From positions 21,845,397 through 21,909,396 of the forward strand of contig OZ020519.1 of NCBI GenBank assembly GCA_963971425.1: 64,000 nucleotides of DNA, written 5' to 3'. The notes beneath the pieces are model-generated. The model did no database searches and was not told where the DNA came from. It was given only the letters and a program-made list of their open reading frames with translations. The position numbers and the translations under genes are program-made. Source of the DNA: Bryoerythrophyllum caledonicum (taxonomy: Eukaryota; Streptophyta; Bryopsida; Pottiales; Pottiaceae). Shown here piece after piece: positions 1 to 10,035 of this stretch (the stretch's first letter is position 1; the number at the start of each line of letters is the position of its first letter).

Positions 1-1
1 T

Positions 2-907
2 CGTCACGCACGCTCAAAGCAGAAGAAGCGCCTTCACGTGTTGATGGATGAGAAGATGAAGGCATTTTCTGGTTGGGAGTCAGTTCCAACTCCATGGACA
101 TTTGCACAATATGCAAAATACATTGGATGGTGTCATTTGGGGCACCTCTGGCCATACTCGCGGTATTCTCTAATGCGACGTACAAATAGGGCCAACTTGG
201 GGTAGTGCACCAATGAGTTCTTCAAGGAGCGTTGTATCCAAGCGTACCAGCACATTTACGATGAGGCAAAATTGAGCCGCAACTCGGTAAACATTTCAAT
301 TTTACGAATGGTTTACGCAGAGGTGGTACTTGGCGTACCGGTTGATTGGAGGACAATGGAAATCCAAACACACTCCAAGATGGCGCCAGTCATTGGATTA
401 ACAATACCGTTTGTGCGGAAGTTTCCAAGAGAAGGTCTCCGAAAAACCATGGAAGTTGAACCTTCGAATCAAACAATCGAGTGGTCCGCGTCTTCATCAT
501 CCGACTTGGATACTGGATGTCATCAGTCTGTGCGTAGGCAACAAGAATTGTCCATCATATCAGCGTCGAACCCTAAATCGTCGATTTCACAACAAGACGG
601 AGATGCCACGAAGACGGATGCGGTACCTGAGGAGGGCGTGGATAATAAAAAAAAGTCTACGGAGGGTGACTGGGTGAGTCGTGACGATTATCTTTGAGTA
701 ATGAAGCGACTAAATGAAAGCTTGGACGTAATTGAGGATCTAGGAGAAGAGCTCGATGAGAAGGATAATGAAGTTGCAAAATGTCTTGAAGAAATTCAAA
801 ACTTGAAGGCACGAGTTCAGGAAAAAGACAATCTTCTTCCATTTTTACTAGCTTTAAGGGATTCTAGAACTACAACAGTGCGAGAAATGTACATAGAGCA
901 ATGTTGA
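2..907 (+). pseudogene. Decayed coiled-coil protein, C-terminal part
   Basis: A single reading frame runs from the left edge of the window to the TGA at 905-907 but is interrupted by TAG at 203-205 and TGA at 695-697; coding character continues in the same frame across both stops. The first part is rich in aromatic and basic residues (WTFAQYAKYIGWCHLGHLW), the middle is Ser/Thr/Asp-rich and low in structure, and the last 68 residues (from 701) have a heptad-like coiled coil with many Glu, Leu and Lys. AATAAAA at 979-985 could be its polyadenylation signal. I do not recognise the family; a transposon-associated protein is likely from the setting. The start lies outside the window. Confidence 0.45.
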
Positions 908-1089
908 ATTGTTTTGGAACAAGAGCTTTCTACAATTGTGTAACTGCCATTTAATATTGAGCGATATTTTGTATATTTAATAAAACCTTGTAAATTGACT
1001 GGCATCATGTATATTTAGTGGATTTTTATTAGATGTTTTACATATCAAAATGTTAAGTGTTGCAATATTTCAATATACCGTCGAATTAG

Positions 1090-1265
1090 TGCGCACGCCC
1101 CAACATTGTGCGCGCCCGGCCCCACAGCGTGCGCGCCCGGCCCATGGTGTGCGCATTCGGCCGACAGCGTGCGCGCCCGGCCCTACAGCGTGCGCGCCTA
1201 GCCACATAGAGAATGCGCTCAGCCACCCTTGTGCGCGCGCGGCCCCAGATGCTCCTGCTCCAGCA
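1090..1265. repeat. GC-rich minisatellite, about 21-bp unit
   Basis: Imperfect tandem units of about 20-21 bp built on GTGCGCGCCCGGCCC followed by a variable 5-6 bp spacer (CACAGC, TACAGC, ATGGT). About seven units are recognisable. The same GCGCCCGGCCC core returns in a separate array at 1776-1985, so the two arrays probably have one origin and are now split by the 24-bp array between them. Confidence 0.75.
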
Positions 1266-1552
1266 GTATATAAGAACTATATGCGATGTGCTTGACTCAC
1301 CTCACATCCTTGGCTTCGTGTCCTGGAACTCTTTATTGGGCTCCTTGCATGAATCTACAAGTTTGTGAGTGACCTTTGGGTCAACATTTTTTATGCACAC
1401 ACAAATTCCTATTACTTTTGGCGGATTCTCTTTGGCACAACATTGCGCGCCAATTTTATTGTGATGTCGTCTTAACAAAGGGCTCAAACAAAGGAGTGGG
1501 CCCCATGGTACACATTTAACAAGAAGGATCAAGTGACATGTGTTTGGTGCAA

Positions 1553-1773
1553 TTACACGTTCACATACAAATTACACGTTCACATACACCTGCAATTACA
1601 CGTTCGCATACACGTGCAATTACACGTTCGTATACACGTGCAATTACACGTTCGCATACACGTGCAATTACACGTTCGCATACACGTGCAATTACACGTT
1701 CGCATACACGTGCAATTACCCGTTCGCATACACGTGCAATTACCCGTTCGCATACACGTGCAATTACACGTTC
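1553..1773. repeat. 24-bp tandem repeat array (ACACGTTCGCATACACGTGC)
   Basis: Nine or so head-to-tail copies of a 24-bp unit containing ACACGTTCGCATACACGTGC plus AATT. The unit contains two overlapping half-palindromes around ACGTG/CACGT. Because 24 is divisible by 3, every frame stays open and produces repetitive peptides on both strands (for example ERVIARVC on the minus strand). I read these as by-products of the repeat, not as genes. Confidence 0.85.
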
Positions 1774-1775
1774 GC

Positions 1776-1985
1776 CCTTAGGGATACGCGCCCGGCCCTG
1801 TATGCACGCGCCCGACCCTAAATCGTATGCGCTCGGCCCTGTATGCACGCGCCCGGCCCTAAATCGTATGCGCCCGGCCCTAATTGGAACGCGCTCGACC
1901 CTACATGAACGCGCCCAGTCCAGATTGGTACGCGCTTGACCCCAAATGTTGCGCTCGCGGTCCGAAGGCACGCGCCCGCCCCTTG
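1776..1985. repeat. GC-rich minisatellite, 20-23-bp unit
   Basis: Around nine imperfect units with the core CGCGCCCGGCCCTAAAT or CGCGCCCGGCCCTGTATG. It directly abuts the 24-bp array on one side and the coding remnant of a family R element on the other, and it replaces what would be the downstream part of that element's ORF. Confidence 0.7.
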
Positions 1986-1989
1986 ATGT

Positions 1990-2247
1990 GACGTGGAAAG
2001 CCGTCTGACGTGTCGTGCACACGTGTTCTCCATCGGGAGTGCCGATCAACTCCGTCACAACCTTCTCGTCTTTCGTTCCCCAAGCTGCTGCAATCAGACC
2101 AGAGCAACCCATCTTGTCCAGAAAGTGGAACAAGATGTGAAGGTCCTTGTCTTCCGCTGGGTACTCCGGTACTACCCTCTCGATGGGTGGTCCTCCGGCT
2201 GCCGTGTTCTTTACCACCTCTGATTTTCCCGATCGTTCTCCGGCCAT
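1990..2247 (-). pseudogene. Family R element ORF, N-terminal remnant
   Basis: Minus-strand ORF from ATG at 2247. About 85 residues can be aligned by eye to the N-terminus of the ORF at 54,970: both have a basic start, a stretch of acidic residues before a Leu-rich helix, the pair DKMGC / KTMGC, and then VTELIGT / IQELIGT. After about position 2000 the frame runs into the GC-rich and 24-bp repeats and similarity ends. It is therefore a truncated copy of the same retroelement-associated protein found at 13.4-15.3 kb and 55-57 kb. Function unknown; in its context a gag-like or accessory protein of an LTR element is the most likely role. Confidence 0.6.
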
Positions 2248-4102
2248 GGTGCTTTCCCGACAATCATCCGGTCGTACCTGCACGCACCGACCTCACCAGA
2301 ACCCTCCAACTACAACCGGATGCTCGAATAGCAACCGGCTTAGAAACCAGCAGAAGGAGGTAGAAAAAAGAATCGAGAGAAGTGCGGAGGAAGAGAAGAA
2401 GAAGAAGATAAGATAATTGTTTTGGGAAGCCCGGTCGGTTGTCCTTTTTATAACGGCCCCAAAGTACGGGATTCTCCAACGGTAGTAACGACACTATCAA
2501 AGTTATTCAACGGTTCTGACGTCACCATCGTGATTATGACGGATTTCGCAACGGGTATCACCTAAATTCTTCTCCCGGTTCTAGGCACCACCGGGAAGCT
2601 CAGATTATAACCGGATTCAATCGCGACTGACATTCCAGATTACGCACTTCGTTAGAGCTTTTAAGGATTTAACCGGTCCGTCCCGTATCCTAACTTCCAA
2701 TTTCTGATTCCGTACTACATTACTCAATTTTACTTATCTTTTAATACTAATTTTTTAAATTTAGGCCGGATTTTATGGTTAACTTCTGGAAATCTGTGGG
2801 ACGACTTCCCACACCCCCACCAATCACTAATTAAATTAGGCATAACCCCACGCAAGGAAAATTCAAGTTAGGTGGAGTAGGTAGAGCCTTCTTTGTAGCA
2901 GCTTTTCCCTTATCCTTTGCTCTAGTTTGCACAGCAGCTGCTTGTGCATTCGTCTCCACCTCAACCAGCTCTGGCTGAATCAAATCGCGCAATGAAATGT
3001 CGAAGTGAGGCGGTTTCTGGACAGAGCACTCCAGATACCATCCGCAACGCTCCCAATGCTGAGGACCCTAATCAATCTTGATTCCCTCTGATATCATGGT
3101 TGACGGGCTCTTGGAATCCAGGCAGGATGCAAAAAATCGGAGTTTGCGAGTCACGGCCCTTGCCGGCATCAGAATGAACTTGAAATACCTATATAAGGTA
3201 CGTTTAAAAACCGATGGAAACCCGCACTGATCCGCAGGTTCATATTTCTTGTGAACGCCCTTGTCCACGTTGAACTCCTGATAAAATGTTGTATCCCATA
3301 GCTGAATCCGCATTTCCTCAACATAGTCCGAAATTCGCGTGATTGGATCGCCATTAGCGGGGTTGTAGTTCACTTCGACACTAATATCGAGCAACGAGCC
3401 ATCCAACAGCTGCTTAGCTTTAGTAGACAGTTGCGATAAGAATTCAACGTATTAGAAACAAAAACAGAGAAAACATACTTCAGCTGCTCAGCTTCAGTAG
3501 ACAACTGCGATAAGGATTCATTTATTTAGACTGGGAACTTTTATAACTTAAACAAAGAAAACAAAGTGAATTTATAGTGGGTACCTGAGCCCACCACATT
3601 GCTTGGTAAAGCCAATCAGGGAACTCACTGTCTGGAAACTTCGTCTTTAGAAACCTGGGAGATTCTCGAAGATTTCCATCTTTATTCCAACGCTGGAGCC
3701 ATTTCACTTTCATCACAAGATCCATGGCAGATGTCGCGAGCATACTTAGCTTCTCCTGGGTCATCTCCGCGTCGTCTTCATGAGCCTCGTAATGAAGCTT
3801 CACTTGACTAAGGAATGCTGGAGTATGCTTGAGATCTGCAATTGGAAGTTGTTTTCGCAGCTCTGAAAGAGTGGAGCCCTTCATCTTCTCAACAACTTTT
3901 CTCACAAAATCGTGAGCATTACTTGAAGTCCATTCCTTGGGATCCGGAAATCTCTCGGCAAACTTCCTTTGCACCACCGCAACTGCTTCTCTGATCTCTT
4001 GCTCTGAATACACGATAAAGTTGTCAAGCACAACTCAAGACAATTCAGAGAAATCAAATGAAGCGCTGAGACACACTAAACAATTTGCATTTGGAAAAGC
4101 AA

Positions 4103-4122
4103 GTGTGCCGCTGCCGGCACAC
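4103..4122. repeat. Palindrome GTGTGCCG-CTGC-CGGCACAC
   Basis: Isolated copy of the family-specific palindrome with 8-bp perfect arms, located in non-coding sequence just upstream of the exon ending near 4031. Confidence 0.8.
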
Positions 4123-4309
4123 CATTTGCTTCATCAGTGTCCGAATTCGAAGTCCTATATCTAGGCAATCTTTGTTCACAAGTATGGCCAGATCTAAGTC
4201 TAATGGGACTTTAAAGAAAGGTTTGGAGAATGATTCAAGTTTGTAAAGTATCATACAAACACATGATTGAGTTCTTGATTTACAACTACGTCATATTATT
4301 CGATTCACA

Positions 4310-5050
4310 TCTTTGAAGATGTGCAATGCTGTGGGGGTGTGCCGCCAGCGGCACACCTTCCATCGCTCATTCCTTGGCACCTTTTAAGAACCAAGGTGTG
4401 AGTGATAGGGGGTGTGCCGCTGGCGGCACACCCCCACAGAGTCGCGCAATCACTCATTAGATTGACTTTGTGGGGATGTGCCGCCAACGGCACACCTCCC
4501 ATTGCTCATACCTTGGCACCTTTGAATGGACATAACTCACTCAAAATAGCCCAAATTAAGCGTTTGAGGTGTACTATGAAATCTAAATTTTTTGTAGATG
4601 CCAAAAAACATATTGCACGCTTCATGTGGACTATTTTTGAGTGAGATATGGCGATTTTAAGAACCAAGGTGTGAGCGATGGGAGGTGTGCCGCTAGCGGC
4701 ACACCGACATAGCGTCGCGCAATCACTCATAAGCACGACGCTGCGGGGGTGTACTGCGAGCGGCACACCTCCCATCGCTTATACCATGGCACCTTTTAGG
4801 AACCAAGGTATGAACAATGGGAGGTGTGCCGCTGGCGGCACACCCCCATTGCGTTGTGCAATCACTCATAAGCACGACGCTGCGGGAGTGTGCCGCTGGC
4901 GGCATACCCCTACAGAGTCGCGCAATCACTCATTAGCATAACTCTGTAGGGGTGTGTGGCCAGTAGCACACCTTCCATTGCTCACACATTGGTTCCTAAA
5001 AGGTGCCAAGGTGTGAGTGCTGGGAGGTGTGCTGCTGGCCACACACCCCC
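4310..5050. repeat. Array of nested inverted repeats built on GTGTGCCGCTGGCGGCACAC
   Basis: Ten copies of the short palindrome (about 4336, 4411, 4476, 4683, 4747, 4821, 4887, 4951 and 5025 plus a variant) alternate with two larger hairpins. Hairpin one pairs TCCCATTGCTCATACCTTGG with its complement across a loop containing CACCTTTTAAGAA. Hairpin two pairs CCCCACAGAGT with ACTCTGTAGGGG across CGCGCAATCACTCATTAG. One hairpin-one loop (4,530-4,660) is enlarged by an extra A/T-rich segment. The array sits between coding blocks of the ParB-like gene, so it is probably intronic. It can fold as a chain of cruciforms or, if transcribed, as a chain of RNA stems. Confidence 0.85.
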
Positions 5051-6253
5051 ACAACATTGCACATCTCCTCCTATGCGCAACGAACTCCTATTTACTGACA
5101 AGATCAAACTCTCAAAATCCAATTTAATCTGACTGAAGAAATTTGGACTCAGCAAGTGGATTAAGGGAGATACCTAATAGACGACAAAGTTCAATGACTT
5201 CAGCGTGAGCGTGTACCACGTCCTTTTTGCAGAGTTTTGCTTTGCTTCAGCTGTATTGATTTTCGCCTTCGACACCAGTTTCTCGAAATAGTTCAAAGGC
5301 TGCCCTGCCATGCCTTGAATTTGGTAGAGCTTGTGAACAAGATTTGTTGTCACAAAAGATATTTGGTTTTGTCCACATAGGTAGATCATTAAACCATTTA
5401 AACAAATTTTTCATTTGATGCAGAAGATTAAATTGTTTGCACACAAAGAAATCTTACCAGTTTACTTGATGCAAAGTAGGACTGGAATGTAACCATTGAC
5501 ATTCAACAGAATGGACTCCACCGCATAATGCCAACTGGGGTCATTACCATGGTCCTGGTTTATCACTAGCAGCCAAGCCTGCAGCCGATGGTTGCCATCC
5601 CGGACATGAAACATCTTCTTCGAAAAGACTCTGAGGTCAGGATCCGCATTCAACCTCAATTCGAATGCTTTGTTTGCAGCAATCCACGCTGGACTCCAAC
5701 TATTCAAGGTATCCTCAGAGACATCTACAGTCTTCCCCTCGTGATTTTTTGTCGCAACATAGAACACACCTGAACCTTCCATATAGCCGTTCTTTAGGAA
5801 ATGCGAGCCCAACCCCATAACATCGTTCTTCAAGTGAGGACAAACTATGGGCAACCCAATCATCAGACAAAGAGGAATGTCATGTTTCGACTTCTCTTTG
5901 GGCTGAAATCGAAGACCATCCAAAAGAGCAATCGTGTTCACTGTCTCTTTAAGTACAAGATCATCCATCTGCTTCTCTAAATCCGCGGTTGATAGTGGGT
6001 TTGATGCATTTTGTAATGGTCTTGAAACTTCAACAACATCGTCACTATTTTCTCCATCGTCATTCAAATCCAATGCTTGGGCACTTCCTGCAAATTCTGA
6101 TTTGTTAGTGATGAAATCACAAGTCCATTGAAAATAAGTTTCTTTTTTAATAATTACCTAATGGCTGCAAAGCAGAATTCAAGGAGTTCACTGTCTCCAT
6201 TTCAGTATCTGGTTCATCTCCGCGAATTGACACATGAGATTGGCTCTCCATTT

Positions 6254-7375
6254 CTGCAAATGCAATTGAGAGAACATTAGAGGGACAAAAATGGGACAAG
6301 AATGACATCATCCGATAAATGGAGATAATTGTGCAAAAAAATCCATCAAAACTTTAACAAGACACAGTATGATCAACAAAATCAGAAGAGATATTCTATC
6401 CAATTCAGAGAATGGAGCTCATTTCTCTAACTAACGAGCGACAAAACATCGTGAATATTCCAACATATTCTGCATAAGGCGGAGCTAAACAACAACAAGA
6501 TAGAGTTTCAACAACGATCTCAATAGGCCAAATCGAGTTACGGCCCGACAGAAGTACACATGTTTCTGACCACGCACTTCGCAAAGCGAACACTATGTTC
6601 GCAACCTCAGTGCACGATTTCAATACTAGCTGCATAAAATTGGACTGGGTGGAGAAAGTTGGATATGAATTATTAAGCATACATTGCAGGTTAAAACACC
6701 ATGATGACTCAATCACCTGTAACACCTATAATCACTCTGAACCGAGAAGACGTGCACGCGAAGGCGTGGGCATCTCTGTCATCGGATCCACGAAGTCCGG
6801 CGACACGGATTCCGCACACGAAACCTTCCTGATCCCATGACACGAATTCTGCACTGACCCTTATACATTTGATAAAGACCTTGCGCGAAAGGTGTGCCAC
6901 TGCCGGCACACCATCCGCGAAGTCCTTGTCCACACAGACAGAGAAACTGCCCTTGCAATGCAGACGGCGCCAAAACCTACGGCGCTAATCTTTTTGGCGG
7001 CAAATCCTTTGGCGCCAAAACCTAAGGCGTTTCTCTAACCGACCTTCAATGATTGGAAATCCAACAACAACCCTCAACTGGACAAAAAAACAAGAAGGTG
7101 AGTTCATACCTCGGGATCGCGGAGCCAATGATGCTTCGCCACCGCCCATCGATGAGGGTCTGGCAACCACAGCCGCACATCCTTCACTGTCTCCTACACC
7201 CCAAAGGCAAAGAACGTATCCTTTACTGCCTCACATTGCAATGAAAACGTAGTTGAAAAACCGAATCTAAATTGGCTGAAATGCCATATTGCAATTTAAC
7301 GAGGACTGTCCACAACAAGTGGTTGCAGCAGTCGGGAAAACGTGAAATGATTTATACGTTGCCACTGTCGATGAG
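6254..7375. other. Divergent intergenic spacer
   Basis: No convincing coding sequence. It separates the minus-strand ParB-like gene from the plus-strand SWIM-like ORF, so it could hold the promoters of both. It contains one palindrome (6891-6912) and the GGCGCCAAAACC repeats. A further 5' non-coding exon of the minus gene is possible because an acceptor-like TTTGCAG lies immediately before its first visible ATG. Confidence 0.4.
6891..6912. repeat. Palindrome copy GGTGTGCCACTGCCGGCACACC
   Basis: One more copy with a single arm mismatch, in the spacer between the minus-strand ParB-like gene and the plus-strand SWIM-like ORF. About 60 bp downstream, 6,965-7,030, a short motif GGCGCCAAAACCTA(C/A)GGCG is repeated. 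Confidence 0.75.
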
Positions 7376-8700
7376 ATGGTTCAGGCATTCATGCAAGTCG
7401 TGGCTTGCTATCAATACTTGAAAGGTGAGCAAGGAGGGCAAGGGCCTGGGAAGGAAGAGCTTCAACTTTGTGCTACTCATCGGATTGCTCAACGTTCGGG
7501 AACTCAAAATCTCTTCATGAGGCTTTCTGTAATATGCCTGGAGCTGCTGAGTTTTGCACTCGCCCTCTGCATATGGAAGGAGAGGAAGTCTTCTTGTCCT
7601 TGAAACGGAAGCCAAACCTTCCTCCCGGATCTGAATTCGATTCTCATCGTCCAGACAAAATCAGCGTTTCACGTCCTAGAGTCGCGACAAGGGCGTCTTC
7701 ACGAATTACTGTGGACCTTACTACTGACGATTGTGTGTATTCAACAGTTGCGGAAGCTCCAACGAACCTCGCCAGTACCCCTAGACCTGGAATTTCAACA
7801 AGGGTAATCCATAATATGGGTGTGTTGGAGACTACCTGTAACGAGAGCAAGTGGCATATTGCTAGTCTTCCGAGGACATCAGCGAAAGCCTGTTTTGCAC
7901 AACAGGCTGGTACAAAGAAGAAGTGTACTGCTCGAATTGTGCAGAACAAGAAGAGTACTGCCGCACCGACTTACACTGGCATGATGAAAAACTATAAGAA
8001 GACGTGGCTTGATAAGATGCAGTTTTTCTTCTGTAATGATGACATCAATCGTTGTGTGATGGGATCAAAGAGGGACTAGGTAATTTCTAAGCCAACGGTC
8101 CCTGACGTGTGGCCGGTGAAATCTGGCACGTCCTTTACGAAGGCCGAGATTCTATGTCTTGGAAATGCAGGTTTTCGTCTCGCCGAACGTGTAATGCTCT
8201 CTCCCCGGAGGTTGTTCTCTCAGGATGGTGCATTGTTTGACTTGAAATCTGTTCCAACTCCGGTGAACTTAGATGAACATCCAAAGCGAAGATTCGACAA
8301 GAACGTCCGCCGGAATCCGAAGGCCCCAGCCACTAGACATCGGAACACTTGCGCATCTGCGCTTTTGGTTCTTGGAATAGTCAGAAACCTTCTTATGTTC
8401 CCTGACCCTGCCTTTGGCTGCATTCTCTCGTTTGAGTCCAAATCCATAACCAACCTTTCAAACTACATAATCTCTATCAGTCAATTTCCCAGTTGTGACT
8501 GCCTGTCTTTCAAAGAGATGTCCAGCAAGTCTCTTGGCAGACATCCTCAATGGTGTTACTAAAAACACCTTTATTTTATCTTCACCATTGTTTGTGAGCT
8601 AGATCCAGAGGTGGAAGTCTTTATGCACGCCCCTAGTTTTAGCTTCAACGAGATAAAGCGTATTTTTGAAGTCTTGCTTCAGAAAGAGGGCTGCACCTAG
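7376..8700 (+). pseudogene. SWIM-zinc-finger-like ORF, broken
   Basis: Two long open stretches, 7468-8079 and 8107-8562, lie in different frames with a TAG between them. The first is basic and Ser/Thr-rich with Cys residues; the second contains PVKSGTSFTKAEILCLGNAG, then a hydrophobic segment and FPSCDCLSFKEM...HPQWC..KHL. The spacing C-x-C ... C-x-H is the pattern of SWIM domains, but a stop codon (TAA at about 8560-8562) falls right at the final Cys-x-His part, and the frame continues with Lys-His beyond it. SWIM proteins often accompany DNA transposons; here it lies opposite the ParB-like gene as the DUF7869 gene does in the 18.65-kb element. Identification is tentative. Confidence 0.4.
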
Positions 8701-8814
8701 TGTTTGATTTCACGAAGTATCCCTTGTACTCATTTTCTATAATATATATGAGACGGTGAGACTACATGGCCACCGCTGTATTGGCAAGAATTTGAACTGT
8801 TCTTGAATCGCTCA

Positions 8815-8985
8815 ATGTTTTTTTGACAATTTTTTTTCACACTTTTTCTATCTTCACTTTTTTCCCTATTTTTTTCCACTTTCTTTTTCTCTTCTTTGTC
8901 AATTTTTTCTCACTTTTTTTTCTGAGCTTTTTATTTCACGTTTTTTTCCTCTCTTTTGTTTTTTTTCACTATTTTTTATCCCCGG
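8815..8985. repeat. T-rich simple sequence with CACTTTTT units
   Basis: Low-complexity block of irregular (CACTTTTTTCT)-like units on the plus strand. No gene. It separates the decayed element on the left from a possible SINE-like sequence on the right. Confidence 0.8.
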
Positions 8986-8999
8986 GGTAGGAGTCGTTC

Positions 9000-9105
9000 C
9001 TGCAATTGCCTACTACCGGCTATCTCGTAAAGTGGAAGATTTTGCAACAACGAATCGAACCCTAGACCTCATTCTTCTTGCTATCCAACATTTTCCCCCA
9101 GGTAG
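9000..9105 (-). other. Possible tRNA-derived SINE fragment
   Basis: On the minus strand GGTTCGATTC (complement of 9052-9061) matches the RNA polymerase III B-box consensus, and an A-box-like GTTGGATAGCAAGAAG lies at the right distance upstream. The 3' side ends in a CCGGGG-rich stretch followed by an A-rich run (complement of the T-rich block). This is the layout of plant SINEs, but the A box is weak and no target duplication was found. Confidence 0.25.
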
Positions 9106-10035
9106 TTTATGGTCGTCTCGGACCGTCGTTCAAGTATGGACCTCAAACACTTTTTGAAGGACCCTAAACCCTGTTATAGGTCCACGATCATTTCCGTGAA
9201 ATTGTCGAGCTCTTTTTTCGGTCACGAGGCCGTCTTGGAATCCTTATTTCAGATTATGTTTGGTAACCTAATGTTCAGTTCATGTAGTCTGATTACTATC
9301 GTATAGTAAAAAATTTACTTCCGTATAGTAAAAAAGTTACTTTCATATAGTAAAAAAATGACAATTTTCAAGAACTTTTTACCAACTTTTTTCTTACCGC
9401 TCACCGTGTACCGCTTACGTCTCACCGCTCACGTCTCACCGCTCACACCTCACCGCACGCAAGATAGCTTCGTCCAGGGAGGTAGGGCTCGATGGAGAGT
9501 TTGTTGGTTGAATCAGGGGAGACAAGGGCTCAAATTCCAATGCCGATGGCCTTTATACCTTTGCAATGGGGGGCAAGGGGGGCCGGTGGCGAAGGCAAAG
9601 GCCTTTTGGCCTCAAATTGGGCCTCCAATTGACCTCACAAGTATCAAACCTTCTGAAAAATTTAGGGTTTAGGGTTGAAAAATTTACTTATGCCAAAAAA
9701 AATCAGCGAAGGTATTCGGCCTCTTTCATCTAATGGTCCAGATCTTATCAGATTTTGATTATTTTATTGAAAAATTTGACGAACTCTCAAAGGAAATTTG
9801 GGTCGACTAAAAACGACGACCCAAGTTTTGCTTGAGAGTTTGTTGCCTTGGCGCCAAAACTCTCCAAAAATACTGCCATGTAGGCACATTAGAAGACGAC
9901 GGCCTTTGGACCTTGGCCTTTGGTGTGAAGGCCAAGAGGCTCGACTTTGGCCATTCAAGCAATCTCATTGGTGGAAACCAACGAACTCTGGACCTTGGAT
10001 TTGGTACAAAGCGGCCTTTAATCATTGCCTCTTCC
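9106..10035. other. Non-coding repeat-like spacer
   Basis: Holds three copies of (G/C)TATAGTAAAAAA(T/G)TTACTT at 9,300-9,360, a short CACCGCTCAC tandem at 9,400-9,460, a TTTAGGGTTTAGGG remnant at 9,661-9,675, and two GGCCTTTGG-rich stretches. No ORF with coding character. The LINE copy begins at about 10,036. Confidence 0.5.

Larger units (their letters stand above)
1560..2850 (-). mobile_element. Truncated family R retroelement remnant
   Basis: Besides the ORF remnant, the stretch 2,765-2,830 read on the minus strand resembles plus-strand 54,440-54,500: both have GTGTGGGA, a short gap, TCCAGAAGTTAAC or TGGAAGTTAAC, then an AAAATC(C/T)GG box. A TATA-like TTATAAAAAGG lies at about 2,445-2,455 on the minus strand. 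The block thus looks like the 5' untranslated or LTR-proximal part plus the ORF start of one element copy. It abuts, and probably truncated, the ParB-like gene to its right. About 65 bp at 2,818-2,885 also resemble 33,363-33,430, so some repeat sequence reaches slightly past the boundary given here. Confidence 0.5.
2850..6253 (-). pseudogene. Spliced ParB/Srx-like domain gene of a decayed palindrome-bearing element, 3' truncated
   Basis: Minus-strand coding blocks with good splice signals. One exon starts with or just before ATG 6251-6249 and ends at 6158; the next starts at 6087 (phase-1 junction, L-G-S). The 6087-5465 exon holds FHVRDGNHRLQAW, a ParB/sulfiredoxin-like motif, preceded by an acidic linker. 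Later blocks at about 5389-5174, 4031-3570, 3505-3480 and 3410-3066 follow, with GT/AG sites visible at several edges. A basic tail (QTRAKDKGKAATKK) at about 2,900 recalls the RTRAQKDK tail in the 36.8-kb exon of the large element. The order and character match the 35.8-40.8 kb gene, so I take the two as diverged homologs. A TAG at about 3,068 and the retroelement junction near 2,850 suggest it is no longer complete; no FCP1-like end is present. The ParB-like assignment rests on one motif. Confidence 0.55.

Noticed and set aside
1553..1773. CRISPR-like regular repeats
   Set aside because: Units are contiguous with no unique spacers and the genome is eukaryotic.
1533..1939. Long ORFs in several frames over the 24-bp array (His/Arg/Thr-rich and VCERVIAR repeats)
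   Set aside because: They follow from a 24-bp repeat lacking stops in any frame; no non-repeat coding sequence supports them.
4402..4941. Several 60-90-aa ORFs reading GGVPLAAHPH on both strands
   Set aside because: They are translations of the palindrome array; identical peptides on both strands reflect self-complementarity.
7275..7300. ATGCCATATT...TTTAAC resembling the giant element TIR
   Set aside because: Interrupted by four bases, no inverted partner in 2.8-9 kb.
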